A stretch of DNA of 49,815 nucleotides from a bacterium (GTDB taxonomy: Bacteria; Krumholzibacteriota; Krumholzibacteriia; LZORAL124-64-63). The notes beneath the pieces are model-generated. The model was not told where the DNA came from and did no database searches. It saw nothing but the letters and a program-made list of their open reading frames with translations. Made by a program: the position numbers and the translations under genes. Below are positions 41,119 through 49,815 of the stretch, piece after piece. How positions within the stretch are numbered: the stretch's first letter is position 1; every line of letters starts with the position of its first letter. The stretch spans positions 1 through 49,815 of the forward strand of contig JAAESD010000149.1 in assembly GCA_024229695.1 (NCBI GenBank). Direction: 5' to 3'.

Positions 41119-42407
41119 TTTTCGTCCTCCCCATTATCACGGTTATCAGAACCACTGATGTTAATTCTCATCGGTGTTTTTGTTCTGTTTCTAAATCCAA
41201 GAATTGCTACATCGACGCTGTTATTCCATTTGGTGCCGATGTCATCAACCAATGTTATTGTCGCTTTGTAAGTACCGTCGTTGATTAAACGACCGTTATT
41301 GTCATCACCATTCCAGGTAACAACTTCTGGTGGGTGTCCTTCACCTTCAATAACTCTGATCAGATCACCATCCAGATCTGTCATCAGAATTGCCCAGCTT
41401 TCTACACTGCCGCGGATTGCTGCATCAATTTTGAAATCGACGCTACGCTCTGCGCCTGATGGACTGAATCTGCTTCTATCTGAACCGATTTCCACGCCAT
41501 CGTAGACACCGAAACGCATGGTCGCACTGACTACAGTTGTTGATCCGAGGTCATGACTTAACTGAGTAAAATCTATCTGCCATTTTCCGTGGCGAATACC
41601 TCCACCGAAACCAACCTGTTCATGCATTGAATCGTAACCGGCTCTCAGAGCAAGACTGCGCATAGGTTGCACCTCAACACCACCGCTGAAATAACTGCCA
41701 CTGAATTCTGTTTTTGAAACATCACCCAACACCAGTAATTTTTTAGAAAGCAGATGTAGTACAAATCCAGTTCGCAGAGTGCGAGCCATCTTTTCAGGAT
41801 ATTGATCCAATGTGATTTCCGGTTGAATTGCATTCTGCACTGACAGTCCAAGACTAAGCCTGCGATCAGGTCGCAGATACATTCCAACATCGACACCAAA
41901 ACCGGTGCCACTGATTCCATTTATCTGTTGGTTAATACTTTTTAGTGTAGTGCCGTAACCAAACCTGCTGCCACCACGTGCATAGCTTGCAGTAAAAACG
42001 CCTTCACTTTCAGTAAAGGTGTTGCCCAGGTCATGATAAATATCTGCCTGTTCAAATTCACCACTTGTGACATAGGTGCCACCAAATGAGAACACGCCTT
42101 TACCATCGGTTGGCTTGCCAAATGAGAAGTACGAATAGCGTGTATCGGCAAACATGGATGCGCTCATTGCAGTAATCTCAGTATTTCTGAGTTGCGACAA
42201 ACTACCAGGGTTCCAATACGATGCCGCTGCACCATCACCCAATGCAGATACTGCTCCACCAAGTGCAAGACTACGAGCACTGCCGCCAAAGCGCATAAAT
42301 GCACCTGGTGCTCCTGCATCGTTTGCTGCTTGCAATGGGCCAGCAATCACTACACCAAGTACTGCTACTGCTATTATCCATTTTCCTGCTTTTTCATAGC
42401 GTTCCAT
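41115..42407 (-). CDS. PorV/PorQ-like outer-membrane barrel fused to a FlgD-like domain
   Basis: A 430-residue exported protein. The N-terminal part (AGAPGAFMRFGGSARSLALGG, AASYWNPGSLSQL, then many alternating strands) is typical of the UPF0164/PorV family. Residues of about 330-430 add a FlgD/Ig-like domain (SWAILMTDLDGDLIRVIEG, VTWNGDDNNGRLINDGTY). In T9SS species PorV collects cargo with such C-terminal domains. Here the barrel carries one itself. It starts 17 nt after the giant protein's stop, with AGGAG 8 nt upstream of ATG 42407. Confidence 0.82.
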   Translation of the reverse strand: MERYEKAGKWIIAVAVLGVVIAGPLQAANDAGAPGAFMRFGGSARSLALGGAVSALGDGAAASYWNPGSLSQLRNTEITAMSASMFADTRYSYFSFGKPTDGKGVFSFGGTYVTSGEFEQADIYHDLGNTFTESEGVFTASYARGGSRFGYGTTLKSINQQINGISGTGFGVDVGMYLRPDRRLSLGLSVQNAIQPEITLDQYPEKMARTLRTGFVLHLLSKKLLVLGDVSKTEFSGSYFSGGVEVQPMRSLALRAGYDSMHEQVGFGGGIRHGKWQIDFTQLSHDLGSTTVVSATMRFGVYDGVEIGSDRSRFSPSGAERSVDFKIDAAIRGSVESWAILMTDLDGDLIRVIEGEGHPPEVVTWNGDDNNGRLINDGTYKATITLVDDIGTKWNNSVDVAILGFRNRTKTPMRINISGSDNRDNGEDEK

Positions 42408-42424
42408 CGCTATTCTCCTGTCTC

Positions 42425-45400
42425 TTATTTTATTACAGCAATTTTGCGCTGTTGATCAAATCCATCACCAGTTGCACGACAGATATATCCACCGTTGGCA
42501 ACCACATTACCTGCACCGTTACGACCATCCCATTCGAACCACGCTTCAACACCAGCAGTAACATCCATAGTTGTTGTCATTACTGTACTACCGTACAAAT
42601 CGTAGATTACTATGCGAACTGCTCCGCTATTTGGGGCATTGATTTTTATTGTTGTTGTTTCATTTCCAGCACGGAAAGGATTGGGATGATTGGCAATCGG
42701 TTTGTCACTACTGACTGCTGATGCAAGATAGAGATCGATGCTTTGTACAAGCTCAGTCACTCCACTTGTCTCTCTAGCAAAGAAGCGCAGAACATGGTGA
42801 CCAGTCTGGTTCACCATAGCGCTACTTAAGTCAAATGTACCTTCATACAGAATTGCAGGTTCAACACCTTCAACTCCATCGAACTCATACCAGAGATCTG
42901 CAACTTCATAATCACCGGTAGCAACAGGAGTCAGAGTTATACTACTATTGAAACTTGTGTAGATTCCATCCAGGTACTCCCTGCTAACGCCGTTGATTGT
43001 CAGATCAGTCACTGGTGGACCATCAAGTTGTATCAGCTGTTCTGCCAATTCGAGGTCATTTACAAAAGCTTCCAGTATTACATCGGTTGCACCAAATACA
43101 TTCGCATTCAGGTTAACCAGTGCATAGCCGTTTTCATCTGTTGTAACAGTAATTGACGAAACTGCAGCTGGACCAAGAGAAGCATCACCGCTGGTAACTG
43201 AAATTGTAACTGGAACACCACTAATCGGGTTGCCATTGCTGTCAGTAACAATTGAACTTGTTGCAACTGTATCGCCCGGACGTAATGGAATTCCATCGTT
43301 GACCGTTTCAAGTTCAACCACTGCAGGAATTGATGAAAGCACAGTGATAACAGTACTTGTTACTTCACTGCCTGCACCATCGGTTATATAAAGCTGAATG
43401 TCTTCTGCACGATCATATCGCTGTGTTGCAAATGCTGCTACACCATCAATGGTAGTCCCGACAGTAAAATCGAGGTTACCTGCAGGGTCTAGCAACAAAT
43501 CTGGTCTTGGTGAACCGTCCCATGCATTGATTGCAGAAATTGTGAATGACCTGTCGTCATTTGTAACAAGATGACCAGTTATCTCATCGGTTCTGGTAAC
43601 AGTCATTGTCCATGGTTGACCAGTAGTTACTGTGTCTGGAACTGCAACTGAAAAACCAACACCCTGAGGAACGACCTGAAGCAATCCACTTAGTGCGTGT
43701 CTGCCCTGATCATCATTTATTTCAATAAATATTTCCTCACCTGCACCATAGGACTGATCTGTGATTACAACTGAGCCATCAGTCAGTGTAGCTTCAGTAA
43801 CACCCAGAGTAACTGTTCCCTGAGTCCAGTCCTGCTTCAAAGCTGTCATGGTGAAACTGTTCGACGCAACAACAGGCAAACCAGTTTCAGGATTCACAAG
43901 CTCCACTGTCATTTGGAAAGTTGAAGGAGGTCCAGTTGTAACAACTGCCGGGTCTGGCAATATTATCTGGTACAAAGCCTGGTTAAGAGGAATAACAATA
44001 CTTCCGGTTTCAACTCCTGGTCTTGTTGTATCATCAACAAGCAATAGAGCAGAGCCTTCGCCTTCAATAATTATATCAATTACACATCGACCATCAATAA
44101 ATGGCGCATCATTATCATCAGGATTAACCAGAGCAATAGTTGCAGGCAACTCAACCGTCAGGTTCAGCTCGCCATCATTAATTGCTACTACATTGAGCCA
44201 GTTATCAACCGCTACCAATTCAACAGTAAACGGAATTCCTGATTGCTGAATATCAGGTGTATCGCTACCACCAGGAGGAATAATCTGAATTGCAGTTAAT
44301 GCACCAGGCTGAATCAGGCAGGTATTACTAATTCCAGTGTTTTCATGTGTATCGTTAATCTCAAACCAGCAGCTGCTTGCCTGTGAATAAGTTTGAGGAA
44401 TCGTACAAACACCATCAACCAGCATCTGCTGAGTTACACCAAGTGTTCCATCGCCGGGAAGTCCAGTTTCGGAATTAAATACTTCGATTGAGACAGGGCC
44501 ATCCATTGTGGTTACCGTACTACCGGTGTTTCCGTCTACAAGACGTACATCGATATCAAATACTTCACCAACTGTCGCATTTTCCGGTACCGATACTTCA
44601 AAGAAAAGTCCTGTACTCTGCATTTGGATTACAGAGCTGAATCCTTCTCTGCCAAAACCATCGGAAATACGAATTATCAAGTCTTCAAACTCACTGTAAC
44701 TCTGATCCGGAATTGTAACTTCTCCTCCGGTCAACCAGGTGGAAACCGTATTCAGAGTTCCATTGCCCGGCTCGAGCAATCCTGTCAAAGGCTCCAGATA
44801 AATTGTGTTTTCTTCTGTTTCGACAACTAGCTCAGTCACAGGGTCGACAAGCTGGACACTCATTGAGAATCCTGGCACCGGTCCGGTTTGTGCTGTCTCT
44901 GGAGTTGCTATTGCATATCGGTATGCAGGCATTGTTTCAATCGTCACACTTTGCGATGGCAACAACACATCGGTTGTGTCAGAGGCTGTAACAACTACAG
45001 ATCCTTCTGCAACCAGGAAGTTACTGAACTCAGCAAGACCTGTGACGAACTGAACATTATTGATAACAGGGTTACCATTGATATCAAAAGATCCATCATT
45101 GGAACTCAACTGAACAATGCCACTGTTAACTGAATCGACTCGATTGAAATACATATCGGTTGCAATTACCGAGAAGTCAAAGGACTCGCTGGCACGCTGT
45201 TGAAGTGGGGTTCCTGATTTTCCACTGGCATCGATATATGAATCGTGGCCAGGAGCAGGAGTCTCTCCCGGTGCAACAATTTGCAATCGCTGATAACCGG
45301 CATTGTTAATTGTAAACGGAGTACTTTGGGCAATCAGTGCGTCTGCCCAAACCTGAACTTTAATATTTTCAGCTTTGGTATAAGTCTGATTGAAAGTCAC

Positions 45401-48400
45401 AGCACCAGAATCAAGCTGCTGAGAAATAACACCAACACGTCCAACTCCCGGTACATCACTTTCATCTACAATACCGACATTGAACTGTCTGTTATCCGGA
45501 ATAATTGTTCCTGTTTGACTGTCGACCATCTCAACAGTTACTGCAAATTCTTCCCCGGCAGAAATCGGGTTTTCTGTATCAACGTCTACTTCAAAAAGTA
45601 GCCCGTTGGTTTTAACACGCATAAGTTGACTGAGACTTGCTCTACTTGCATCGTCACTTACTTCAATAAATATATCACTGACAGTATCAAATGCCTGTGC
45701 TGAGATTACTGATACACCATCAATTAATTGAGACTCGATTACCTGCAGTTCTCCAACAGCAGGTTCAAGACCAGATGATAAGGCGGTCATTGTAAAACTG
45801 TTTTGAGCATTGGTTAAAACAAATCCTGATTCGTCAACCATTTCAACTGTCATTTCAAACAGTTCGGGAGGACCAGCTAGAACTGAGTCTGGAACTGTAA
45901 CCCTATAACCTGCTCCAAGAGTTACTTCAATTGGAACTGATTGTACTTCGATAGCCGGGTCATCGCTGTTACTGACTTCAACATCTACAAGTCCAAGTTG
46001 TGGCAATGTAATCGGGAAAACGATTTCACCTGCGACCAACGGCTGATCATTGTTTACTGGATTGGTTTCATCAAGAGAGCCATCGCTTGCAACAAGATTG
46101 ATAACTCCACCATCTGCTCCAACCGAGTTCCAGTAGCTGTCAACTGCTCTGGCAATAACCGGGAATTGCAAGGAAGCAACCTGACTGTCAGGTGTTCCTG
46201 TTTTTCCGTCAGGCTCGTAACCACCTGGCACTTGAGTTTCACCAGGAGCAACCAGAACCATTTTCTCCCACTGTCCTGGATTTGCAATAACCATACTTGA
46301 ATCAAAATGTGCAGGCTGTGAAAGGTCTGTTACAGAAATTGTGTGTGTTGTTGCTGCGCGCAATAACATATCGAAATCACTGCTGCCATCAGCTTCAAGC
46401 TGAACATCATTGAGCGATATCATATCGAAATAATTATCTGAATTGAAGTGAACCCATGGCTGTTCCAAAACCGGATTCCAGTATTCGTCTACTGCAATAA
46501 CTGTAGCTGTCAGCGTATCACCTGCAGTTACAGGCAATGGCACACCCTGCTTACCTGGAGCAAGCCCTGGAGTTGCTTCTTCACCATCAAAAATCAGTTG
46601 CAGATTTGCATAAGATCCGGCAAACACATCAAATTGGTTGCTGGCTCCTGTTCGACCATAAATATCATCTTGAGCAGAAAGTGTAACATCAGTACCGGCA
46701 CGAGTTATCGACATTGAACCACGCCAGACACCAAAGACATCACCACTACCATCAAAACCTGCTGCCAGACTTATCCGCGTTGGCGAAATTACATCGTCTC
46801 CAATGTCGACCAACAGGGAAACAGAATCAGCAAAGCTGGAAACATGATTTCCAAAAGCATCACGTGCTATCACTGTAACATTTGGTAGATTGGTTCCAAC
46901 AAACATGTCAGGAATTGGATCAAGAGCATCTTCGGGATCAGGAATACTCGCATTGTTGATACCGATATCAAAGTGATCAATCACACCTGCAACCACAGGT
47001 ATAATTGCTGTACCTTCAATTTCACGATCAACATCGTTAACTGTAATTGTCTGCTCATTGGGATTAGCCAAAGTCAATAAGCTTATCGGGAAATTACCAT
47101 CATTATCATAAAGAGTCTGCGGGTTCGATGGTAAGTTAGCAGCTATATCGCTACTGTTGAAATCGATTGAAATAGGTAGCGCAATATCAATATCTGTAAT
47201 CGGATTGAAGTTATAATCAGTTGCATAAACAGTTACATCAAAGGGAACACCGGCATCCTGAGGCAAAGCATCGCCCAGTTTTCCATCGGCCTCTTCATCG
47301 TGGAAAATACCTGGAGCAAGCAGCTCACCTGGTGCCTGGACTACTATCTTCATGTACTGGTTTGCTGAAACATCGACAACCGCGGATGTGCTGGGATCAA
47401 TTCCACTGACATCTGCCTGCAAGACCTGATCTTGATAAGTTCTTAGTACAACCCAGTAATCTTTGGCAGCATTGATTGTAACCATATAATCAGGAATGTA
47501 TGTACCGTCGGTTTCCAACAACATGAAATAACCGGTGGGACAACTCAACTGCACTGTACGGTTTCCACTGACAAGGTTTGAAAATTCATCAACCGGACGC
47601 AATGTCACAGGATTGATAAGGTTACCAGCAACAACAGGAGTCGGTGCTCCCATGTTACCATTAAACTCGGGATCATTTAACCCAGGGGTCCAGGTCTCAC
47701 CCGGGAATGTAAACATGATTCTGTCAAGCGAACCTGCATTAGTCTGAAAAGAACCGGACTCTTCAATAACCCCGGCATTATTATCGACAATAATTTTTAC
47801 GCTGAAAGCACGCTTGGTAACTTGCATTAAAGCATTGAGATGACCGTTGACAAATTCTGAAGTCGATGAAATCAGATAGTCAGCACTTTCATCACTTTCA
47901 CCAATTCTGACAACTAATGAAACCGGACCATTATAAGGAAACAGGTTATTGTTATCATCTTCTGCTCTGATGTTTACCTGAAATTGATTTGTAGTTACTT
48001 GAATATCGGTTGTATCCCACACTGCATAATCAAAAGCAAAGTGATCCAGTCCAGCCGAATTTATATAAACATTGCTACTGCTGTTTGCTGTAATTGCTCC
48101 ACTTGCTGTAACAGTTATTTGTCGATTTCCAGATTGAATCAATGCTGCAGACTGATTACTCAAATGGTTTGAAACCATCAAGCCGCCAGGTGGTAAAATC
48201 ACGCCGGGGCTTGCATCATCACTTGACCATGTCAGGGTTGGATATGGTCCGGCATCAACCGGATTCCAGAATTGATCTACTGCATACACATCGATGTCAT
48301 TGAATACTACGCCGGAAATCTGTGCACTCGAACTGCCTGTTTTTCCTGGCGGGACACCTGGGGTCAAAGTTTCACCAGGAAGTAATAACATAATGTCATT

Positions 48401-49141
48401 GATAACAGACGGGAGCAGCGGCGTTATTAATACAGAGCCGGTACCTTCGTTGAATTGTCCTGGATATAAAGCTGTGTTTGTGGCATTCAGAGTATTGTTA
48501 TGGGCAACTGGATCTGTACCGAGGAAAGTTACATTAACAACAGCTTGTCCAAGCGCAAAATTGCCACCATTAACAGTCTGTGTCGCTCCTGCACCCAGAT
48601 TACCGATAACAGGATCAAGCACTACATCATCATTGAAGTTACGAACTGTGCCACCAAATTCATCAAGAGCTGTAATAGTTACAGGAACAGCACTGTTAAT
48701 ATATTTGTCTCCAACAGGTACTGACATTGAAAAGTGGTCAATAAAGTGCCAGCAATTGATTAAAGTTTCGGCGATTGGAACTGAGCCATCATCGGTGTCC
48801 TCTACTTGCAATCTGACCGGTTGACCATCGTCTAAAAATTCAATATTGTCAAACTGATACTCACCGTTCTGCAAATATTGCGGAGACGGAAGATTGGCAA
48901 TTACGTCAGGAGAAATGAGTCCTGCATGCACGTAATCTGCTGCTGTATCAGTAGTTCCATCACCGTTAACAGCTCTTACACGTACTGAAAAACCGATTTG
49001 CACGGTCGCAGCAGGGTAGCCATCAACTATTTCAGGATCAACAACGGTTATTTCCAAATGATCGAAAGCAAGTGCTTGCCCGGTAAAGGTAAACAGCAGC
49101 ATTGCTAACAGTAGAATTTGCAGTCGGTTACAAGATCTCAT
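42425..49141 (-). CDS. Giant secreted Ig-like repeat protein with FlgD/T9SS-type C-terminus
   Basis: A 2238-residue exported protein (signal RLQILLLAMLLFTFTGQALA). It is a chain of Ig-like domains. Linkers of the form PGE-x3-PG-x(n)-GK-x-G recur at about 48380, 47700, 47330, 46590, 46243, 45277 and, degenerate, 44281. From 46243 to about 43330 a larger unit of about 325 residues repeats three times (linker domain plus two beta domains). Then come a Big-1-like domain (about 43330-43010) and a final FlgD-like domain with NHPNPFRAGNETT and IYDLYGSTV, ending KIAVIK, similar to type A T9SS signals. First gene of the operon with the PorV-like barrel. Probably an extracellular adhesin or surface-layer protein. 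Confidence 0.85.
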   Translation of the reverse strand: MRSCNRLQILLLAMLLFTFTGQALAFDHLEITVVDPEIVDGYPAATVQIGFSVRVRAVNGDGTTDTAADYVHAGLISPDVIANLPSPQYLQNGEYQFDNIEFLDDGQPVRLQVEDTDDGSVPIAETLINCWHFIDHFSMSVPVGDKYINSAVPVTITALDEFGGTVRNFNDDVVLDPVIGNLGAGATQTVNGGNFALGQAVVNVTFLGTDPVAHNNTLNATNTALYPGQFNEGTGSVLITPLLPSVINDIMLLLPGETLTPGVPPGKTGSSSAQISGVVFNDIDVYAVDQFWNPVDAGPYPTLTWSSDDASPGVILPPGGLMVSNHLSNQSAALIQSGNRQITVTASGAITANSSSNVYINSAGLDHFAFDYAVWDTTDIQVTTNQFQVNIRAEDDNNNLFPYNGPVSLVVRIGESDESADYLISSTSEFVNGHLNALMQVTKRAFSVKIIVDNNAGVIEESGSFQTNAGSLDRIMFTFPGETWTPGLNDPEFNGNMGAPTPVVAGNLINPVTLRPVDEFSNLVSGNRTVQLSCPTGYFMLLETDGTYIPDYMVTINAAKDYWVVLRTYQDQVLQADVSGIDPSTSAVVDVSANQYMKIVVQAPGELLAPGIFHDEEADGKLGDALPQDAGVPFDVTVYATDYNFNPITDIDIALPISIDFNSSDIAANLPSNPQTLYDNDGNFPISLLTLANPNEQTITVNDVDREIEGTAIIPVVAGVIDHFDIGINNASIPDPEDALDPIPDMFVGTNLPNVTVIARDAFGNHVSSFADSVSLLVDIGDDVISPTRISLAAGFDGSGDVFGVWRGSMSITRAGTDVTLSAQDDIYGRTGASNQFDVFAGSYANLQLIFDGEEATPGLAPGKQGVPLPVTAGDTLTATVIAVDEYWNPVLEQPWVHFNSDNYFDMISLNDVQLEADGSSDFDMLLRAATTHTISVTDLSQPAHFDSSMVIANPGQWEKMVLVAPGETQVPGGYEPDGKTGTPDSQVASLQFPVIARAVDSYWNSVGADGGVINLVASDGSLDETNPVNNDQPLVAGEIVFPITLPQLGLVDVEVSNSDDPAIEVQSVPIEVTLGAGYRVTVPDSVLAGPPELFEMTVEMVDESGFVLTNAQNSFTMTALSSGLEPAVGELQVIESQLIDGVSVISAQAFDTVSDIFIEVSDDASRASLSQLMRVKTNGLLFEVDVDTENPISAGEEFAVTVEMVDSQTGTIIPDNRQFNVGIVDESDVPGVGRVGVISQQLDSGAVTFNQTYTKAENIKVQVWADALIAQSTPFTINNAGYQRLQIVAPGETPAPGHDSYIDASGKSGTPLQQRASESFDFSVIATDMYFNRVDSVNSGIVQLSSNDGSFDINGNPVINNVQFVTGLAEFSNFLVAEGSVVVTASDTTDVLLPSQSVTIETMPAYRYAIATPETAQTGPVPGFSMSVQLVDPVTELVVETEENTIYLEPLTGLLEPGNGTLNTVSTWLTGGEVTIPDQSYSEFEDLIIRISDGFGREGFSSVIQMQSTGLFFEVSVPENATVGEVFDIDVRLVDGNTGSTVTTMDGPVSIEVFNSETGLPGDGTLGVTQQMLVDGVCTIPQTYSQASSCWFEINDTHENTGISNTCLIQPGALTAIQIIPPGGSDTPDIQQSGIPFTVELVAVDNWLNVVAINDGELNLTVELPATIALVNPDDNDAPFIDGRCVIDIIIEGEGSALLLVDDTTRPGVETGSIVIPLNQALYQIILPDPAVVTTGPPSTFQMTVELVNPETGLPVVASNSFTMTALKQDWTQGTVTLGVTEATLTDGSVVITDQSYGAGEEIFIEINDDQGRHALSGLLQVVPQGVGFSVAVPDTVTTGQPWTMTVTRTDEITGHLVTNDDRSFTISAINAWDGSPRPDLLLDPAGNLDFTVGTTIDGVAAFATQRYDRAEDIQLYITDGAGSEVTSTVITVLSSIPAVVELETVNDGIPLRPGDTVATSSIVTDSNGNPISGVPVTISVTSGDASLGPAAVSSITVTTDENGYALVNLNANVFGATDVILEAFVNDLELAEQLIQLDGPPVTDLTINGVSREYLDGIYTSFNSSITLTPVATGDYEVADLWYEFDGVEGVEPAILYEGTFDLSSAMVNQTGHHVLRFFARETSGVTELVQSIDLYLASAVSSDKPIANHPNPFRAGNETTTIKINAPNSGAVRIVIYDLYGSTVMTTTMDVTAGVEAWFEWDGRNGAGNVVANGGYICRATGDGFDQQRKIAVIK

Positions 49142-49235
49142 CGCATTTCCATCGATTAAAAATTGGGCCAATTTGGCAGTGTCAAAGATTTATCCACTTC
49201 TTTGACAACATCTATTTGTTTGCAATAGGTGTGCC

Positions 49236-49255
49236 ATTATCCGATAGTGGATAAT
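49236..49255. promoter_or_regulatory. Inverted repeat in the divergent intergenic region
   Basis: ATTATCC (49236-49242) and GGATAAT (49249-49255) flank six bases. It lies between the giant protein gene and the symporter gene, which are divergent, and could be an operator for either. The rest of 49142-49393 holds a TTGACA at 49202 and one at 49324 with AACTAT 17 bp further, a weak promoter for the symporter. Confidence 0.3.
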
Positions 49256-49393
49256 CGCTCCAAATTGTTCCTGATAATTCCTTTATGGAGTTTCAAATTG
49301 CAATGACGGGTTAATGGTGGTTCTTGACATTTCTGAGCTCTTCTGGAACTATCCGTTTTCGGACAACTACCCATAAACCGACAGGTGGATATA

Positions 49394-49815
49394 ATGGAAT
49401 TGATTCGCTCTTTTGCTGCTGACTTATCCGGAATTATTTGGGGCTGGCCAGATCGCTTCCCTTTGATGGTTGCAATGCTGTTGATAACAGGACTTGCTAC
49501 CACAGTTTTTCTTCGCTTCATACAGTTACGTGAAATCAAACACGGTATCGATGTATTGCGCGGAAAGTATGACGACCCCAAACACGAAGGCGACTTGCCT
49601 CATTACCAGGCGTTGACAACTGCGTTGTCAGCAACTGTGGGTATCGGAAATATTGCCGGTGTTGCAACAGCAATTCACTACGGTGGACCGGGAGCACTTT
49701 TCTGGATGTGGGTAACAGCAACATTTGGCATGGCTCTGAAATATGCCGAGTGCACACTGTCTATGGAATATAGAACAATACTTAAAGACGGCACCGCTGC
49801 TGGTGGGCCGATGTA
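49394..49815 (+). CDS. Sodium:alanine symporter (AGCS family), N-terminal part
   Basis: The 3' end is outside the window; 140 codons are visible. The N-terminal TM helix (FPLMVAMLLITGLATTVFL) is followed by FIQLREIKHGIDVLRG and the AGCS signature HYQALTTALSATVGIGNIAG, then GGPGALFWMWVTATFGMALKYAE. This family imports alanine or glycine with sodium. AGGTGG lies upstream of ATG 49394. It is divergent from the long surface operon and has no obvious link to it. Confidence 0.9.
   Translation, partial: MELIRSFAADLSGIIWGWPDRFPLMVAMLLITGLATTVFLRFIQLREIKHGIDVLRGKYDDPKHEGDLPHYQALTTALSATVGIGNIAGVATAIHYGGPGALFWMWVTATFGMALKYAECTLSMEYRTILKDGTAAGGPM

Noticed and set aside
1-49815. CRISPR arrays, rRNA or tRNA genes
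   Set aside because: No regularly spaced identical repeats and no tRNA or rRNA signature were found by reading.

Overview
The window comes from a Gram-negative bacterium with a moderately AT-rich genome. An LPS-heptose epimerase (HldD), TonB/ExbB/ExbD, a PorV-like outer-membrane barrel and FlgD/T9SS-type C-terminal domains are present. Together with many secreted beta-rich proteins, these suggest an uncultured lineage near the FCB group (Fibrobacteres-Chlorobi-Bacteroidetes and relatives such as Cloacimonetes, Krumholzibacteria or Eisenbacteria). That placement is inference; no rRNA gene is present to test it.

Layout. (1) 1-5076, minus strand: a compact operon with cytoplasmic YkuD enzyme, MurC-type ligase, PgeF, SppA, PepSY membrane protein and the start of a BNR-repeat secreted protein, nearly all with overlapping start/stop codons. 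(2) 5.3-21.6 kb: a nitrogen-respiration island. A plus-strand nap operon (tetraheme lipoprotein, NapA, NapD, NapG, NapH) faces a minus-strand molybdenum block (unknown secreted protein, MoaA, MOSC protein, MobA, MoaC-MogA fusion, MoeA, ModA, ModB, ModC). Behind it lies a minus-strand module of membrane-anchored tetraheme cytochrome, Tat-exported ferredoxin, NrfD-type membrane protein and octaheme Hao-family cytochrome. Read together, this looks like nitrate to nitrite (Nap) and nitrite/hydroxylamine to ammonium (Hao in place of NrfA), with the cofactor supply in between. (3) 21.9-25.6 kb, plus strand: an acyl-phosphate operon (Pta-butyrate kinase fusion, Ptb, GDPD phosphodiesterase). (4) 25.6-32.6 kb: six mostly single-gene secreted-protein units on the minus strand. 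They share a striking C-terminal tag ending in S-[FW]-G-x-[VM]-K-A-x-[aromatic]-[RN], although their bodies belong to three unrelated types. They are interrupted by an acyltransferase, HldD and a DUF3228-like gene. (5) 32.8-34.2 kb: free-standing rpsD with a near-consensus promoter and structured leader, then a 77-residue secreted protein behind a candidate sigma-54 promoter. (6) 34.2-49.1 kb: one long minus-strand operon. It begins with a 2238-residue repeat protein with a FlgD-like C-terminus. A PorV-like barrel fused to a FlgD-like domain, a 996-residue TPR protein, ExbB, two ExbD, TonB and a FlgD/OmpA-like protein follow. (7) From 49394: the start of a plus-strand sodium:alanine symporter.

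The main candidate for something undescribed is the C-terminal tag of region 4. It is different from the FlgD/T9SS-like ends of region 6, so the cell may use two surface-sorting codes. Evidence for shuffling of the tag as a 3' gene cassette is visible in the DNA.
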